Source of the DNA: Hemicordylus capensis
Taxonomy: Eukaryota > Chordata > Lepidosauria > Squamata > Cordylidae
DNA: 64,000 bases
Direction of reading: 5' to 3'
Assembly (NCBI RefSeq): GCF_027244095.1
Contig: NC_069662.1
Span: forward strand, 57,064,001 to 57,128,000
Position numbers and translations under genes: made by a program. The notes under the pieces were generated by a model. That model ran no database searches. It saw only the letters and a program-made list of their open reading frames with translations, and was not told the origin of the DNA. Numbering within the stretch: position 1 is the first letter of the stretch; every line of letters starts with the position of its first letter. Positions 42,936 through 53,901 of the stretch are shown here, in pieces.

Positions 42936-44226
42936 AGTAAGAACATAAGAACAGCCCTGCTGGATCAGGCCCAAGGCCCATCCAGTCCAGCATCCTGCTT
43001 CACACAGTGGCCCACCAGATGCCACTGGAAGCCACAGGCAGGAGTTGAGGGCATGCCCTCTCTCCTGCTGTTACTCCCCTGCAACTGGTACTCAGAGGCA
43101 TCCTGCCTTTGAGGCTGGAGGTGGCCCACAGCCCTCCCACTAGTAGCCCTTGAGAGACCTCTCCTCCATGCAGTTATCCCAACCCTTCTTAAAGCCATCC
43201 AGGTTGTTGGCTGTCACATCTTGTGTCAGAGAATTCCACAAGTTGATTATGCATTGTGTGAAAAAGTTCCTCCGTTTGTTGGTACTAAATTTTCTAGCAA
43301 TCAATTTCATGGGATGACCCCTGGTTTTAGTGTTATGGGAGAGGGAGAAGAATTTCTCTCTATCCACTTTCTCCACACCATGCATGATTTTATAGACCTC
43401 TATCATATCTGCCCACAGTCGCCTTTTTTCTAAACTAAATAGCCACAGGTGTTGTAGCCTTGCCTCATAAGAAAGGTGCTCTAGGCCCCTGATCATCTTG
43501 GTTGCCCTCTTCTGCACTTTCTCCCATTCTACAATGTCCTTTTTTAGATGTGGTGACCAGAATTGTATGCAGTACTCTCAAGTGTGGTCGCACCATAGTT
43601 TTGTATAAGGGCATTATAATATTAGTTTTATTTTCAGTCCCCTTCCTAATGATCTCTAGCATGGAATTGGCCTTTTTCACAGCTGCCGCACATTGAGTTG
43701 ACACTTTCAACAAGCTGTCCACCATGACCCCAAGTTCCCTTTCCTGGTCAGTCACCAACAGCTCAGATCCCATCAGCGTATACTTGAAGTTGGGGTTTTT
43801 TCATCCCAATGTGCATCACTTTACACTTGCCAACACTGAACTGCATTTGCCATTTTGTCGTCCACTCATCCAGTTTGGAGAGATCCTTTCGGAGCTCCTC
43901 ACAATCTGTTTTGGATTTCACTACCCGAAAGAGTTTGGTATCATCTGCAAATTTGGCCACCTCGCTGCTTACCCCTACTTCTAGATCATATGAATAAATT
44001 AAAAAGCACCGGTCCCAGTACAGATCCCTGGGGGATCCCACTTCTTACTTCCCTGCATTGCGAAAACTCTCCATTTATACCTACCCTCTGTTTCCTGTCT
44101 TTCAACCAGTTAGCAATCCACACATGTACTTGTCCCCTTATCCCATGACTGCTAAGTTTCCTCAGGAGTCTTTGATGAGGAACTTTGTCAAAAGCTTTTT
44201 GGAAGTCTAGGTAGACTATGTCAACT
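42936..44226 (-). mobile_element. L2/CR1-group LINE, RT C-terminal part to 3' end
   Basis: About 1.3 kb of LINE. Minus-strand order: an IPQGSVLGPVLFNLFI-like stretch (about 43985-44035), EVAKFADDTKLFRVVKSKTD with the FADD catalytic motif (about 43900-43960), LSKLDEWTTKWQMQFSVGKC, TDQERELGVMVDSLLKVS (about 43710-43765), LYKTMVRPHL, MQKRATKMIRGLEHLSYEAR (about 43460-43517), KKRRLWADMIEVYKI-like, then RRNFFTQCIINLWNSLTQDV and NNLDGFKKGWD. The 3' end is CAGGGCTGTTCTTATGTTCT at 42938-42960. Frames are broken a few times and the 5' part is absent. Confidence 0.85.
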
Positions 44227-44227
44227 G

Positions 44228-44720
44228 GGCAGGCCCGTCCTTAGGGGCGACTGGGGTAGGAGCCCTGGGCCCTGCGTCTGGAGAGGCCCCGGGGTGCCAG
44301 CGAGTGTCGGGCAGTCTCATAGGTTGCCTGCGCACGTGCCTCGGCTCCTGGTGGCAGTGGATGCAGTGGCTGCCTGCCATCACCATGTGTGCTTGCCTGG
44401 GGGAGACAGGCCTCGCACCCCCTGCGTCTGACTCAGGGAGTGCGGCCTCGCTCTGAAGTGAGCAAATACCAGCCAGTGCTGTGCTCACAGCATGGCCGGG
44501 AGCATCTCTCCTGGCAGGGAGAGCAGTTTCTGGCCAAGCTGCAAACACAGCACTGGCCGACATTTGCTCCGAAACGGGGTGCACGGGCCCGTTTCAGAGC
44601 GAGGCCACGCCCCCTGCTGCATCTGACATCAGACGCAGGGAGTGGGCCCCTTCGTTCCTCCCGAGTCCCACCCACCCCCAAGGGAAGGCACTGTCCCCGG
44701 GCCCCTGAGGGAGGGGGACC
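44228..44720. mobile_element. GC-rich non-autonomous element, probably hAT-type
   Basis: It begins GGGCAGGCCCGTCCTTAGGG at the point where LINE sequence stops. It carries CATCTGACATCAGACGCAGG (about 44620), the same kind of palindrome as in 21706-22145, and CTGCGTCTGA repeats. The right end is not defined. Overlapping GC-rich frames on both strands are not genes. Confidence 0.5.
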
Positions 44721-46148
44721 CACTGGATGCGTGAATGTTTCTTTGCTCTTCCCCTCATGCTCTCTGAAGAAGAAAGGACAGATGCAGGGGCCTGTGGTGG
44801 TTTTGGTTAATCCATTCCTTGATCCAGGCCAGTTTTTGAATGGGGCTTTTGTTACTTTTATATCCCAGTCCTGGAGTTGAGGCGGGGCTAACAAACAGCC
44901 AGCAGCAGGAGCACTGAAAAGCAGCCTGCACTTGCCTCTCTGTACATAATGTCTGTTCCATTAGACCATTTATATTCCTGGTTCCACTCCACTGCCTCGG
45001 CCTTGCATTCCACAACTCTTGCCCTTGGATTCTACAGGGCCCATCTTCATTTTTTGGTCCCTTTCTGCCCACGCCAACCTTGCCTCAACTCCACGCAGGT
45101 GTGTAGCTGAGTGGCCCCAAACTTACTCTGAGGCTGGTGGTGCTTCTCATGGATGAGCTTTTCCATGCCAAAAGATGTGTGTTGGTGTAGGAGCAAGGCT
45201 GCATGCACACTTCCGCAATGGGATGGTGAGATTGTGGGCTGAAGGTATCTATGAAGAGTTAAATTCCTACTGAAACAGTCACATGCTGGCTTGCCCTCCG
45301 TTCACCTTTATAGTGTCCTCAGCAAGCCCAGTACTGAATATCTGAAGAGGAAGTTACCAGAGCGGTGAAGAAACAGAGCTTGAATTATAGAAGCGGCCTG
45401 GCCCCCTTAGTTATTGTTTTTAGCAGGCTCCAGGGAGGCTTAATTTGGCTAAAACAGAGGGAAATTGTGGTGGGAATGTGGCCCTTTTACCTTTCCCCCT
45501 ATAATTTGAACATTGCAAGAGAAAGGCACTATGCTCAGCCTCAGAGACACTCTCTCCTTCAGGTATTTCCCTTGCCCCAGCTACTGACAACAGGCTTAAA
45601 TTAAACCTCAGCAGAGCCACCAGACATGGACATACACCTGTGTGACTTGCTGTAACCCAGAAGACAAGGCAGCAACAGGATTCCCAGTGTATGACTGGGA
45701 GAGGGAGCGAAGGGTTGGCTGAGGGAGATATGGTGGTTCTGGAGCTTGTAGAGGCTGCGGCAGTTGCAAACTGCCAAGAAGCTACCACCAGCACAGCTGT
45801 GTAGGCATTTGAGGAATTTGGCACGCCTTGGTTGCAAGAAGCACAACATCACCCAGAGGTAGCAGAAACAGCTGGTTCACATTCCAACCTACAGGCGTCA
45901 TCATCATCACCCAGGTGATGTGTGTGTGTGAGTGAGAAAATTGTCTTAATAATAATAAGTTGGATTGTCACTTGAATGCTCAGTTTCTTTTCTGAGGACC
46001 TGCAAAACTGGAACCTTTCTGGCTGAGGCTTTTGCATGGAAGTGGATTTAACTGCAATTCAAGTACATCCAAATAAAAGTTTAAGGATAGCAGGGTTAGA
46101 GTTGTTTCCCCCCTCCTTGTCTCCTGAAAAAAAAAGTTACATTAAGAG
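44721..46148. other. No gene recognised
   Basis: Looks single-copy. Open frames at 45420-45850 on both strands have no domain. CATCATCATCACCCAG and a (TG)n run occur near 45900-45932. Confidence 0.35.
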
Positions 46149-46268
46149 CAACTAGCCCTATTGCTGGTGTCTATCTTGTTTCCTTTTGAGATTATGAGCC
46201 CTTTGGAGACAGGGATCTATCTATCTATCTATCTATCGCTCTGGGAACTTTTGTTGAAAAGCGGTGTA
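46149..46268 (+). mobile_element. Tail-type repeat with TATC run
   Basis: CTATTGCTGGTGTCTATCTT, TGAGCCCTTTGGAGACAGGG, a (TATC)n run at 46217-46238, then GGGAACTTTTGTTGAAAAGC. It is the plus-strand form of the repeat at 42650-42865. Confidence 0.65.
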
Positions 46269-46338
46269 TTGCCAGTTGCCATCAGGGGTACCATGGGCTG
46301 GACCTTGCTTCCTTCCTGCACATGGCTGTGTCTTCATA

Positions 46339-46633
46339 GGAACATAGGAAGCTGCCATATACTGAGTCAGACCATTGGTCTATCTAGCTCAGTATTGCCT
46401 TCACAGACTGGCAGCGGCTTCTCCAAGGTTGCAGGCAGGAATCTCTCTCAGCCCTATCTTGGAAAAGCCAGGAAGGGAACTTGAAACCTTCTGCTCTTCC
46501 CAGAGCGGCTTCATCCCCTGAGGGGAATATCTTACAGTGCTCACACATGTAGTCTCCCATTCATATGCAACCAGGGTGGACCCTGCTTAGCTAAGGGGAC
46601 AAGTCATGCTTGCTACCACAAGACCAGCTCTCC
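46339..46633 (-). mobile_element. 5S-rRNA-derived SINE
   Basis: A reversed full-length-looking copy. Plus-strand order is AACATAGGAAGCTGCCATAT, TCAGACCATTGGTCTATCTA, AGGAAGGGAACTTGAAACC, CCCTGAGGGGAATATC, then ACCCTGCTTAGCTAAGGGGA (the 5S segment) and ACCAGCTCTCCTCTC. It is among the best-preserved copies. Confidence 0.85.
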
Positions 46634-47129
46634 TCTCATGATGGGCCAGCTCAAGAAAGCTTGGCCTGTTCTGCACAGAGGAAGCAGCAAAACCTGAGCC
46701 TGTCTAGCCATGTCCATGACAGCACCAACATCAGACAGTGTTCTGCATGCGATAAGAGCCATATTGCTGCTGCTGCCTTTATACCGCTTTTCAATCAAAG
46801 TTCTCTTAGCAGAACATAGCAGAACAATGCAAACTTCCATAGCAGAACATTGCAAACTATTCATATCTCTTTGCCTTACATCAAGCCCAATGCCTTTCAA
46901 TAGAGTTCATACATTCAGTTACCAGTCATCAAAGCCCTGCATCACACATGGACAGGGAGAACGAATGCAGCTTACACAGTAAAATCAAAAGCAATTTTAG
47001 AATAACTAAATAGCCAGTAGAATAAAAAACAGCAGCAAACAAAATAAAAACAAGAATTATTTCCATCACAGATCAAAAACCTACGTAATAATAATAGACC
47101 CAAAATAAAAAGATCTTTATCTAGTGCCC
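46634..47129. other. No gene recognised
   Basis: A tail-type fragment lies at about 46775-46810 (TTTATACCGCTTTTCAATCA). The rest is AT-rich and unclassified. Confidence 0.4.
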
Positions 47130-48500
47130 AAAGGGCATCAAAGGAGTGTGTGTGTAGTTCTTTTATTGCAGCCATAGGCCAAACAAAAACAAAGGTGACA
47201 ATAACACAGCCGTTCAGAATTACAATAAGTGGAATAAATATAATAATACATACAGGTAAGACTAAAACTACCATAAGATCAACCTTATAAAAGAACATGG
47301 CAGGATGTCTGTCTCATCACCCCATAAATAAAATTTGGCTACCACTTTGGTGACTTCATCATTGGTATCAGCCAAACAATAATTAAGATAAAAAGGATCA
47401 GACCTACCAGGGAATTGCTCTAGTAATGGATGCAGTAATTCGCTCCTAGAATCATGATAAAGGGAACAGTATAAAAGAATAAGAATGACTGTTTCCAAAC
47501 TACCCTCCCCACATAGACACAACCCCGAAACAGGGGGTTCTTTAGAGAACCTCCTTTGAAGCAAGGCTGAAAGTAATACATTCAGCCTAGCCCTAGCAGA
47601 GGCTGACCTAAATTTAACAAAATGAAGGGTGGTTAAATAACTAGCAGCCTGTTTTCCAGCTGGAGGGGAAATGCCAAGGTACAAAGGGGAACAATATATG
47701 TTTCCAAGATCAAGTAGGTGTTGGTATTCAATATCATTTAGATGCTAAATGACAATAGCCTTCGCTTTTACAAAACCCAAGGAGAAAATGTGAGAGGGAG
47801 AAAGCCCCATGCCCAACAATTTGTTGGTGACAACGGTCAACCATGGATTAAGGAAGGTGTCTCTCCACATATGTTGAACATATGAAGGTCCCTGAGGGTC
47901 CAAACAGAGTTTAAGCCAGCGTGTCGAGGCCTCCCAAGCTAAACAGGAGATCGGATAAGAGCCGGTCTCCAAACATAAAGCAGTGTAAGAGACACATTTG
48001 GGAACTCTGAAAATGGCTCTAAGGAATCTAGACAGGATCGATTCGATATCTGGATGGACCCCTTGGATCCAGAGAGCGACTCCGAAGAGCATTTAGCAAT
48101 AGCAATAGCACTTACATTTATATACCGCTTTATAGCCGGAGCTCTCTAAGCGGTTTACAATGATTTAGCATATTGCCCCCAACATTCTGGGTACTCATTT
48201 TACCGACCTCAGAAGGATGGAAGGCTGAGTCAACCTTGAGCCCCTGGTCAGGATCAAACTTGTAACCTTCTGGTTACAGGGCGGCAGTTTTACCACTGCG
48301 CCACCAGGGGCTCTTTGAGCCACAACCACAATTTGAGCCACAATCTTGGCTCGAAACACTCGCAAGGCCATAGGTATAAATTGGCCACCTTTTCCATTAA
48401 AAAAGCACAAAAAGGCATATAGTGTGTTACATGCCAGGGAGATAACGTGTAACCGCTGCGATTTCCAGTTCAAGTTGGATTGCATCAAAGGAGACATCAG
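47130..48500 (-). mobile_element. LINE ORF2 C-terminal half, split by a SINE
   Basis: Minus-strand order: NTLYAFLCFFNGKGGQFIPM and ALRVFRAKIVAQIV (48340-48440), then beyond the SINE MLFGVALWIQGVHPDIESIL and FLRAIFRVPKCVSYTALCLE (47980-48092). GMGLSPSHIFSLG follows at about 47790, then CLCGEGSLETVILILLYCSL, YHDSRSELLHPLLEQFPGRS and DEVTKVVAKFYLW (47340-47530). The 3' side is at about 47130. It is the same family as 28145-29650. Frames are long between breaks, so it is not very old. Confidence 0.75.
48094..48314 (-). mobile_element. tRNA-derived SINE nested in a LINE
   Basis: The minus strand starts GAGCCCCTGGTGGCGCAGTG (an A-box-like head), with GGTTACAAGTTTGATCCTGA as the B-box region. It continues with TTGACTCAGCCTTCCATCCT, AATGAGTACCCAGAATGTTG and GTATATAAATGTAAGTGCTA, and ends in TTGCTA repeats. 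It separates adjoining ORF2 segments of the host LINE. Confidence 0.85.
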
Positions 48501-48513
48501 GGTCGTTAGAGAG

Positions 48514-48810
48514 CAGAGCTGGTCTTGTGATAGCAAGCATGACTTGTCCCCTTAGCTAAGCAGGGTCTGCCCTGGTTGACTATGAATGGGAGACTACATG
48601 TGTGAGCACTGTAAGATATTCCACTCAGGGGATGGAGCAGCTCTGGGAAGAGGATCTAGGTTCCAAGTTCCCTCCCTGGCATCTCCAAGATAGGCCTGAG
48701 AGAGACTCCCACCTTGGAGAAGCCATTGCCAGTCTGTGAAGACAATACTGAGCTAGATGGACCTATGATCTGACTCAGTATATGGCAGCTTCCTGTATGT
48801 TCCTATGTTC
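48514..48810 (+). mobile_element. 5S-rRNA-derived SINE
   Basis: The head has GCTAAGCAGGGTCTGCCCTG and GAATGGGAGAC, the closest 5S match in the window. The body carries GTTCCAAGTTCCCTCCCTGG. The tail GCTAGATGGACCTATGATCT, GACTCAGTATATGGCAGC ends TGTTCCTATGTTC. Confidence 0.88.
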
Positions 48811-49454
48811 ATGGGGAAGATTGTTCCATAACCAGGCACCATGACTGAGACGGTACAAACAGGCTCCCTTTGGAGAAGGGGTGAGTCTTAAAGAATCAGG
48901 ACCCAAACTGTGCAGGACTTGAGGGAAAGGAGCAGCACTTCGAATTGTGCCCAAAAATGGACTGAGAGGGAAGTCAGTAGAGCTGTTTGAGCATTGACAA
49001 GATATGTTCTCATCTAACAGTGAGAGCAATAATAAACCCAGAAATAGGAAAACAGTCCCATTCCACACAAAATTAAAGGAATGTGTCCCTTTGGCATGTA
49101 GACCTAGTGCCTAGGCCCATTTTCATGATTTATAGCAAGAGCCACTATAGACCTTTGAGTTGGCCCAATATGCTGGCGATTCTGAGGAACAGTCTCCTGT
49201 GCTTGAAACAGAGAAGGGATTACTGTGCCCCTCTCTGCCTTCTTGAAATGAAAACACCAGAGCTAGAGATTCTCTAGAAGGTATGCAGGGCCAGATTAAG
49301 CTAGTGTGGGGCCTGTAGCATATGTTATAAAGGGGCCCCAAATTTTTAAAAAATGCACATAAATATTATAACATAAATTAGTTTCTTGCATAGTAAAGTA
49401 ATACAATTTTTTCATTTGCTCTATTTTGGAGTATGGGAGACCAAACTCACACTT
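48811..49454. other. No gene recognised
   Basis: The stretch 48830-49010 may be decayed L2-type sequence, but no reading frame supports it. The rest is unclassified. Confidence 0.35.
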
Positions 49455-49620
49455 ACTACAACAGTGAACATTTATATACCGTTTTTCAATCAAAATTCTC
49501 AAAGTGGTTTACATAGAAAAATAAAGAATGGATAGATGATTCTCTGTCTCCAAAGGGCTCACACTCTAAAAAGAAAAATGTGGTAGGCACCAGCAGCAAC
49601 AACCACTGGACAGATGCTGT
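49455..49620 (-). mobile_element. Tail-type repeat
   Basis: TTATATACCGTTTTTCAATC, AAGTGGTTTACATAGAAAAA, CCAAAGGGCTCACACTCTAA and AACCACTGGACAGATGCTGT match the copy at 42650-42865. Confidence 0.7.
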
Positions 49621-50105
49621 GCTGGGCCTTCTCTTAAAAGGCATATTTAGTAGGAAAGGAATACTTATTGGAAGCTGGGTGTACAGGGCCCTCAAAAAAG
49701 GGGTTACTCCGCCATAGGGTATGCCCGCTAAGATGGAGGCTCTTCTCCCTAATCCCAGAGATGTACAGATAGAATTCGCCCTTTCGCCAGTAATGATGAA
49801 AATGAAACTTTGCACATTCTCTGGTGTAGGCTCTTCTAATATTGATTGATTGATTGTTAAATTTCTATACTGCCTTTCATTAAAACAATCTCAAGGTGGT
49901 TCACACAAGACTACAAAAATTACACAATTAAAATATCAGCTAGAACATAAAAATACAGATCTTATTAAAAGATGAAAAACAAACACAATATAACCATAAA
50001 AGATACAAAGCAACAGCAATAGGAGCAATCATATAAAAGCCTGGGTAAAAAGCCAAGATTTCACACACACTTTCTAAAAATTGTGATGGAGACTGAGGAG
50101 CAGAG
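49621..50105 (-). mobile_element. L2-like LINE 3' end at 49840-50105
   Basis: An ATTGATTGATTGATTG run, then TTCTATACTGCCTTTCATTA and CTCAAGGTGGTTCACACAAG, then an A-rich stretch with AAAGCCTGGGTAAAAAGCC match the reversed L2-like 3' end. The stretch 49621-49839 has no recognised feature. Confidence 0.6.
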
Positions 50106-50972
50106 CATTCCGGAGACACTTCATACAGATCAAAGGCTTGTACTGAGTGACCTGGTATGGGAAACAGGTTGCAGGGTTGATTCCTGACACAAATGAATCC
50201 CCACTCCCTCCACCCCAAAGAGGTTCCTTCTGTAGGTTTGTTGTTGCTGTTTTTACTGGAAATTGTAGATTGGGCACTTTCAAAACTGGTGCTCTGCTGC
50301 CTGCATGTGGCCATACCTGGTTACAGCAACTATATTCCTTCCTAGTCCTTTGTTTCCAGCCATGCTCTCTCTCATGAAAGCAAGTCTGTGCTATTGCTGC
50401 GTGGTACATGCAGACCAGAAATGTTCAACTGGCGTGTATATCAAACGTATCTGTTAAGAAAATAATAAATCTTGCAGATGCTGGGAGTCCCCGCCATTCA
50501 CTCTGGTCAACTGCATGAAATGTGTGTCTTCTTTCCCAGCTCAGCTCCTTCATCACGCTTCCACTCCATCTCTACTAACTAGTCATGTTGTTGATGCTGG
50601 TGCTTGTAAAACTCAAGTCAGATGTCAAGACGTATCAATGATTCAGGGAGCAGAGACAGCAACTAATAAGAGGTGCAGCCTGCAGGTGGTAGCCATGGTC
50701 CCTTCTGCCTATCCTTCTTCATTTTAATATTCTACAGGATGACCTGTAGCTGTCATCCGTCTGCTATCCAGCAGTCCAGCCATCTTCTCTTGAGGTTTTA
50801 GTGTGGTTCTAGGGACACAACCTTTCCCCCGACCTTAGAGATGCTATCTTTTGTAGCTGGGAAATGGTGATTCCTGCCCCAGGGAACATATCCGTGGTTA
50901 TTACAATTACCACATGGAAGGTGGTTGTGGGTGCCAAGAGCATATTCACTATATCATGAGCAGTGTTCCTGA
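50106..50972. other. No recognised feature
   Basis: Looks single-copy. No exon, RNA gene or repeat family was recognised. Confidence 0.35.
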
Positions 50973-51225
50973 TGTATTGGGGTAGCCTTGACCCAATAGG
51001 GGAGGTTCGTTCCTGGGCAGATGGAGCCCAATAATCAGCCCAGACGAGAGGACTTACAATCGAAGCTTTATTTACTCTTAAGCAGTAAAGGTGCTGCTCG
51101 CTCGCGCTCAAGCAGGACAAAGGACCATTACAGAAAGCAACACATTTATAGTTAAAAGTATTCTTCAAAATGCAGCTGCATAGCAATCTTATCATCGTGA
51201 CTGGCCAAGGTTAGGGAATGTGTGC
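50973..51225 (-). mobile_element. Possible solo LTR of an endogenous retrovirus (fossil)
   Basis: The minus strand shows an LTR-like layout: an AATAAA-type signal near 51065-51075 followed by about 90 bp that could be R and U5, ending in a CA. No gag, pol or env sequence lies beside it and no paired LTR was seen. Borders are approximate and the family is not assigned. If real, it is an old solo remnant. Confidence 0.35.
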
Positions 51226-51303
51226 AGACTGCCAGCCCGTTCGTTCCAGCCTGATCTTTCAGCACTAGCAGTTTACTTTGACTTTAAGGAAAGGGGAAAG
51301 TAC

Positions 51304-51490
51304 CAGTACTAAGGCAAGTGCACATGCACATGCTCGCAAGTTTGTTTGTTTTTATGTCCGCTCAGTTAATTTTAGATCCTGCTCAGGTTAAATCAGGAAG
51401 GCCCCTCTCTGAATGCAGGTGTGCACACACTGCCTTGATATTATCTCCCAGAACAAAACTCATTCTGCACAGAGATGGAAAAAATTATGC
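51304..51490 (-). mobile_element. hAT-type MITE, 195-bp family, worn copy
   Basis: GTCCGCTCAGTTAATTTTAG, TCCTGCTCAGGTTAAATCAG, GTGCACACACTGCCTTGATA and ACTCATTCTGCACAGAGATG are the reversed middle of the family (compare 9492-9686). The ends are worn and no clean duplication was found. Confidence 0.65.
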
Positions 51491-51535
51491 TGATCACGAG
51501 TGATATGCAGCACAACCCCCTGGCTTGTGTCTTCA

Positions 51536-51700
51536 TCATAAAAAGAGCCCTGCTGGATCAGGCCCAAGACCTAGCTATTCCAGTATCCTGCTTCCCACAG
51601 TGGCTCATCATATGCCTCTGGGAAGCCCACATGCTCTCTCTTTACCCTTGTTCCCTTACAACCGGTATTCAGCAGTGACCTGCTGCAACTGACTTGCAAA
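51536..51700 (-). mobile_element. L2/CR1-group LINE 3' UTR fragment
   Basis: AGAGCCCTGCTGGATCAGGC and CAGTATCCTGCTTCCCACAG, with CTCTGGGAAGCCCACA, are the reversed 3' end of the LINE at 42936-44226. The end repeat is lost. Confidence 0.65.
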
Positions 51701-51844
51701 GAATGGTCACTTGCATGGTGCAAGTTGCACCCACCTTAGCTTGGATGCCACAAGTTCAGCCTCTGGCTGCTATATCCAGAGCATGAGGCTTTCGAGTCCT
51801 GTTTTATGGGATGGATGTTAGTTACCCCAGTCTGAAGATCTGAA

Positions 51845-52565
51845 AGATGTTTGGCAGTGTGGCCTACCGCTTGGTTGCTTGATGTTTATGCCTCTTGGCT
51901 TATGACAGCCAGCAAGAGGAGACTGACCAGCTGGGTTCAGAAGCTTATTAATCGCTCCTTGCAAGAGGGGGTGATCCCAGCGCTCATGAAGGAGGTAGAT
52001 GGGAGATCACTTCTAAAGAAGCCCACTCTGGATTTTGAGGATTGCTGCAGCTTTGGTCCCATTGTAAACATCTCCTTTGGGGACAAGGTGCTTGAGTTGC
52101 TGGTTGCTGTGCAACTCCAGACACTCTTGGATTAAACTGATTATCCGGGTCCTTTTCAATATGGCTTCAGGCACTGAAACAGGCTTGGTCAACGGTACTG
52201 CGAGAAAAACTGGGGGAGTGCCTTCCTGCGAATTCTCTTGGTCCTCTCAATGGTTGATACCGCTGTTGATTAATGGGAAATCGCTACATTACAATAAATG
52301 GACTTGACCTCTTGATACCACGGGCAGTTGTATCCTTCTGGATAGGCTGTCTGGGTTGGGCGTTAGGGACAGTGCACTTCAGCTTCTAGACTACAGCAGT
52401 GTGTTGTATGTGGGGCTGCCTTTCAAGACTATGAGCTACTGGGATATAAACTGGCTATGGGGGGGGAACTTTCCCTTCTCCTCCCCCCCAATCTATTCTA
52501 AAACAACTGCACTGCCCTCAGGACTCAGTTCAATGACCTTGAAAGCCCTCAGAACCTGGGTCCTT
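51845..52565 (+). mobile_element. L2-like LINE, reverse-transcriptase start and post-RT pieces
   Basis: The plus strand encodes WVQKLINRSLQEGVIPALMK, LLKKPTLDFEDCCSFGPI and GDKVLELLVAVQLQTLLD (51940-52135), the first reverse-transcriptase blocks. A GFRH-like stretch with TETGLVNGT follows (about 52150-52200). The sequence then jumps to LQLLDYSSVLYVGLPFKT (52375-52430), which belongs after the catalytic core. The FADD region is therefore deleted. Confidence 0.7.
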
Positions 52566-52783
52566 TAAGGGCCATCTTCTCCCACAGAAGCCTGGACAGA
52601 CTTTGAGATCATCATCAGAGTGGACTGCCCTCGGAGAGAAGGTATGATCAGTCCAGTCACCCCAGGCTTGGACCCTCCACAGAGAGGTTTGACTGGTGCC
52701 AAATCTGATGACCATTCACTACAGGGGAGGCATGATTTCTCACTGATCTCTTCCTGCTGAAGCCCACTGTGCCTCTGAAAATG

Positions 52784-53163
52784 CAGAGGCGTAACTATAG
52801 GGGGGGCAGGGGGGGCACGTGCCCCGGGCGCCATCTTTTCTGGTCACGTGGGGGGCGCCGCCATGACAAAAATTTTTTTTAAAATTTTATTTATTTTTTG
52901 TTAATACAAATATTTCCTGCTCAGTGCAGCAGCACTGCAGCAGTCAAGGGAGCGTGTCGGCGCCCCCTCCCCCACAAGCGATCCCTTCCGTGCCGCCCGC
53001 CCCCCCCCATTGCTTTGCTGGCGCCTGGCAGCCTGTCAGTGGCCTGGCTTGGCGGTGGCGGCGGGCGCTTGTGAGGAAAAACCTAAGTATAATGTAGTAT
53101 GTGGGGGGGGGGGCGCCATTTCAGTGCTTGCCCTGGGCGCCGTTTTCCCTAGTTACGCCTCTG
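52784..53163. mobile_element. hAT-type MITE, CAGAGGCGTAACTA family
   Basis: A 380-bp element begins CAGAGGCGTAACTATAGGGG and ends CCCTAGTTACGCCTCTG. Inner arms are CCCCGGGCGCCA and its partner CCCTGGGCGCCG. The perfect duplication TGAAAATG lies at 52776-52783 and 53164-53171. G-runs and CGC-rich parts are internal. Non-coding. Confidence 0.9.
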
Positions 53164-53251
53164 TGAAAATGACTTTGTGCCTAAGAGTTGCTGTCTAGCA
53201 ACTTGGACCTTCCAGCATGTCATCAGAGCTAGTCTTCATTGGCAGTTAAGT

Positions 53252-53478
53252 TAGGAACGTAGGAAACTGCCTTATACCGAGTCAGACCATTGGTCCAAGT
53301 AGCTCAGTATTATCTACACAGACTGGCAGCAGCTTCTACAAGATTGCAGGCAGGCATCTCTCTCAGCCCTATCTTGGAGATGTCAAGGAGGCCTGTAGTC
53401 TCTCATTCATATGCAGCCAGGGTGGACCCTGCTTAGCAAAAGGGACATCATGCTTGCTGCCACAAACCAGCTCTCCTG
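53252..53478 (-). mobile_element. 5S-rRNA-derived SINE, internally deleted
   Basis: The reversed tail (GGAACGTAGGAAACTGCCTT) and the reversed 5S segment (ACCCTGCTTAGCAAAAGGGA) are present. About 70 bp of the body between TCTTGGAGATGTCAAGG and CTGTAGTCTCTCATTC are missing relative to 46339-46633. Confidence 0.8.
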
Positions 53479-53873
53479 ATTTTATTGTTCTGCCATGTTT
53501 CTGTTCTTCTGCCGTTTTAAACACTTGTGTTGGGCATTGTTTTTTATTCTTTTTGTGAGCCACCCTGGGATTTGTTTCCAAACTGATAAGAAATAGACAA
53601 GTAGGTAGGAAGATCAATCATAGTATAAACTGCAGTTCAGCAGTTGCTGAAGCAGACTCCTTCACTAAGCCCAGAATTCCCCAGCAGATTGTCTTTAATT
53701 CAATGACAGTATTTCACTTTTCTTCTTGCAGAACAATGTGGCTCCCAAGTGGCACAATCTGGAATTTATTTATTTACTACATTTATATTTTTAAGGGGTG
53801 TCGAACGTACAAAGTATAACAAGCCTATCCGATGACTCCAAAAACAACATCGCTGAAGGACAAAGTGGTAGCA

Positions 53874-53901
53874 TTTATTACCATTTACAAACTGTTTTAT
53901 T
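53874..53901 (-). terminator. Two AATAAA poly(A) signals
   Basis: TTTATT on the plus strand at 53874-53879 and 53896-53901 reads AATAAA on the minus strand. They lie in an AT-rich stretch after a long repeat-poor region, the expected place for the distal PCGF2 poly(A) site. Confidence 0.55.

Noticed and set aside
44216-44894. Overlapping GC-rich frames of 120-160 codons on both strands
   Set aside because: They fall in a GC-rich non-autonomous element with CATCTGACATCAGA-type palindromes and have no protein signature.
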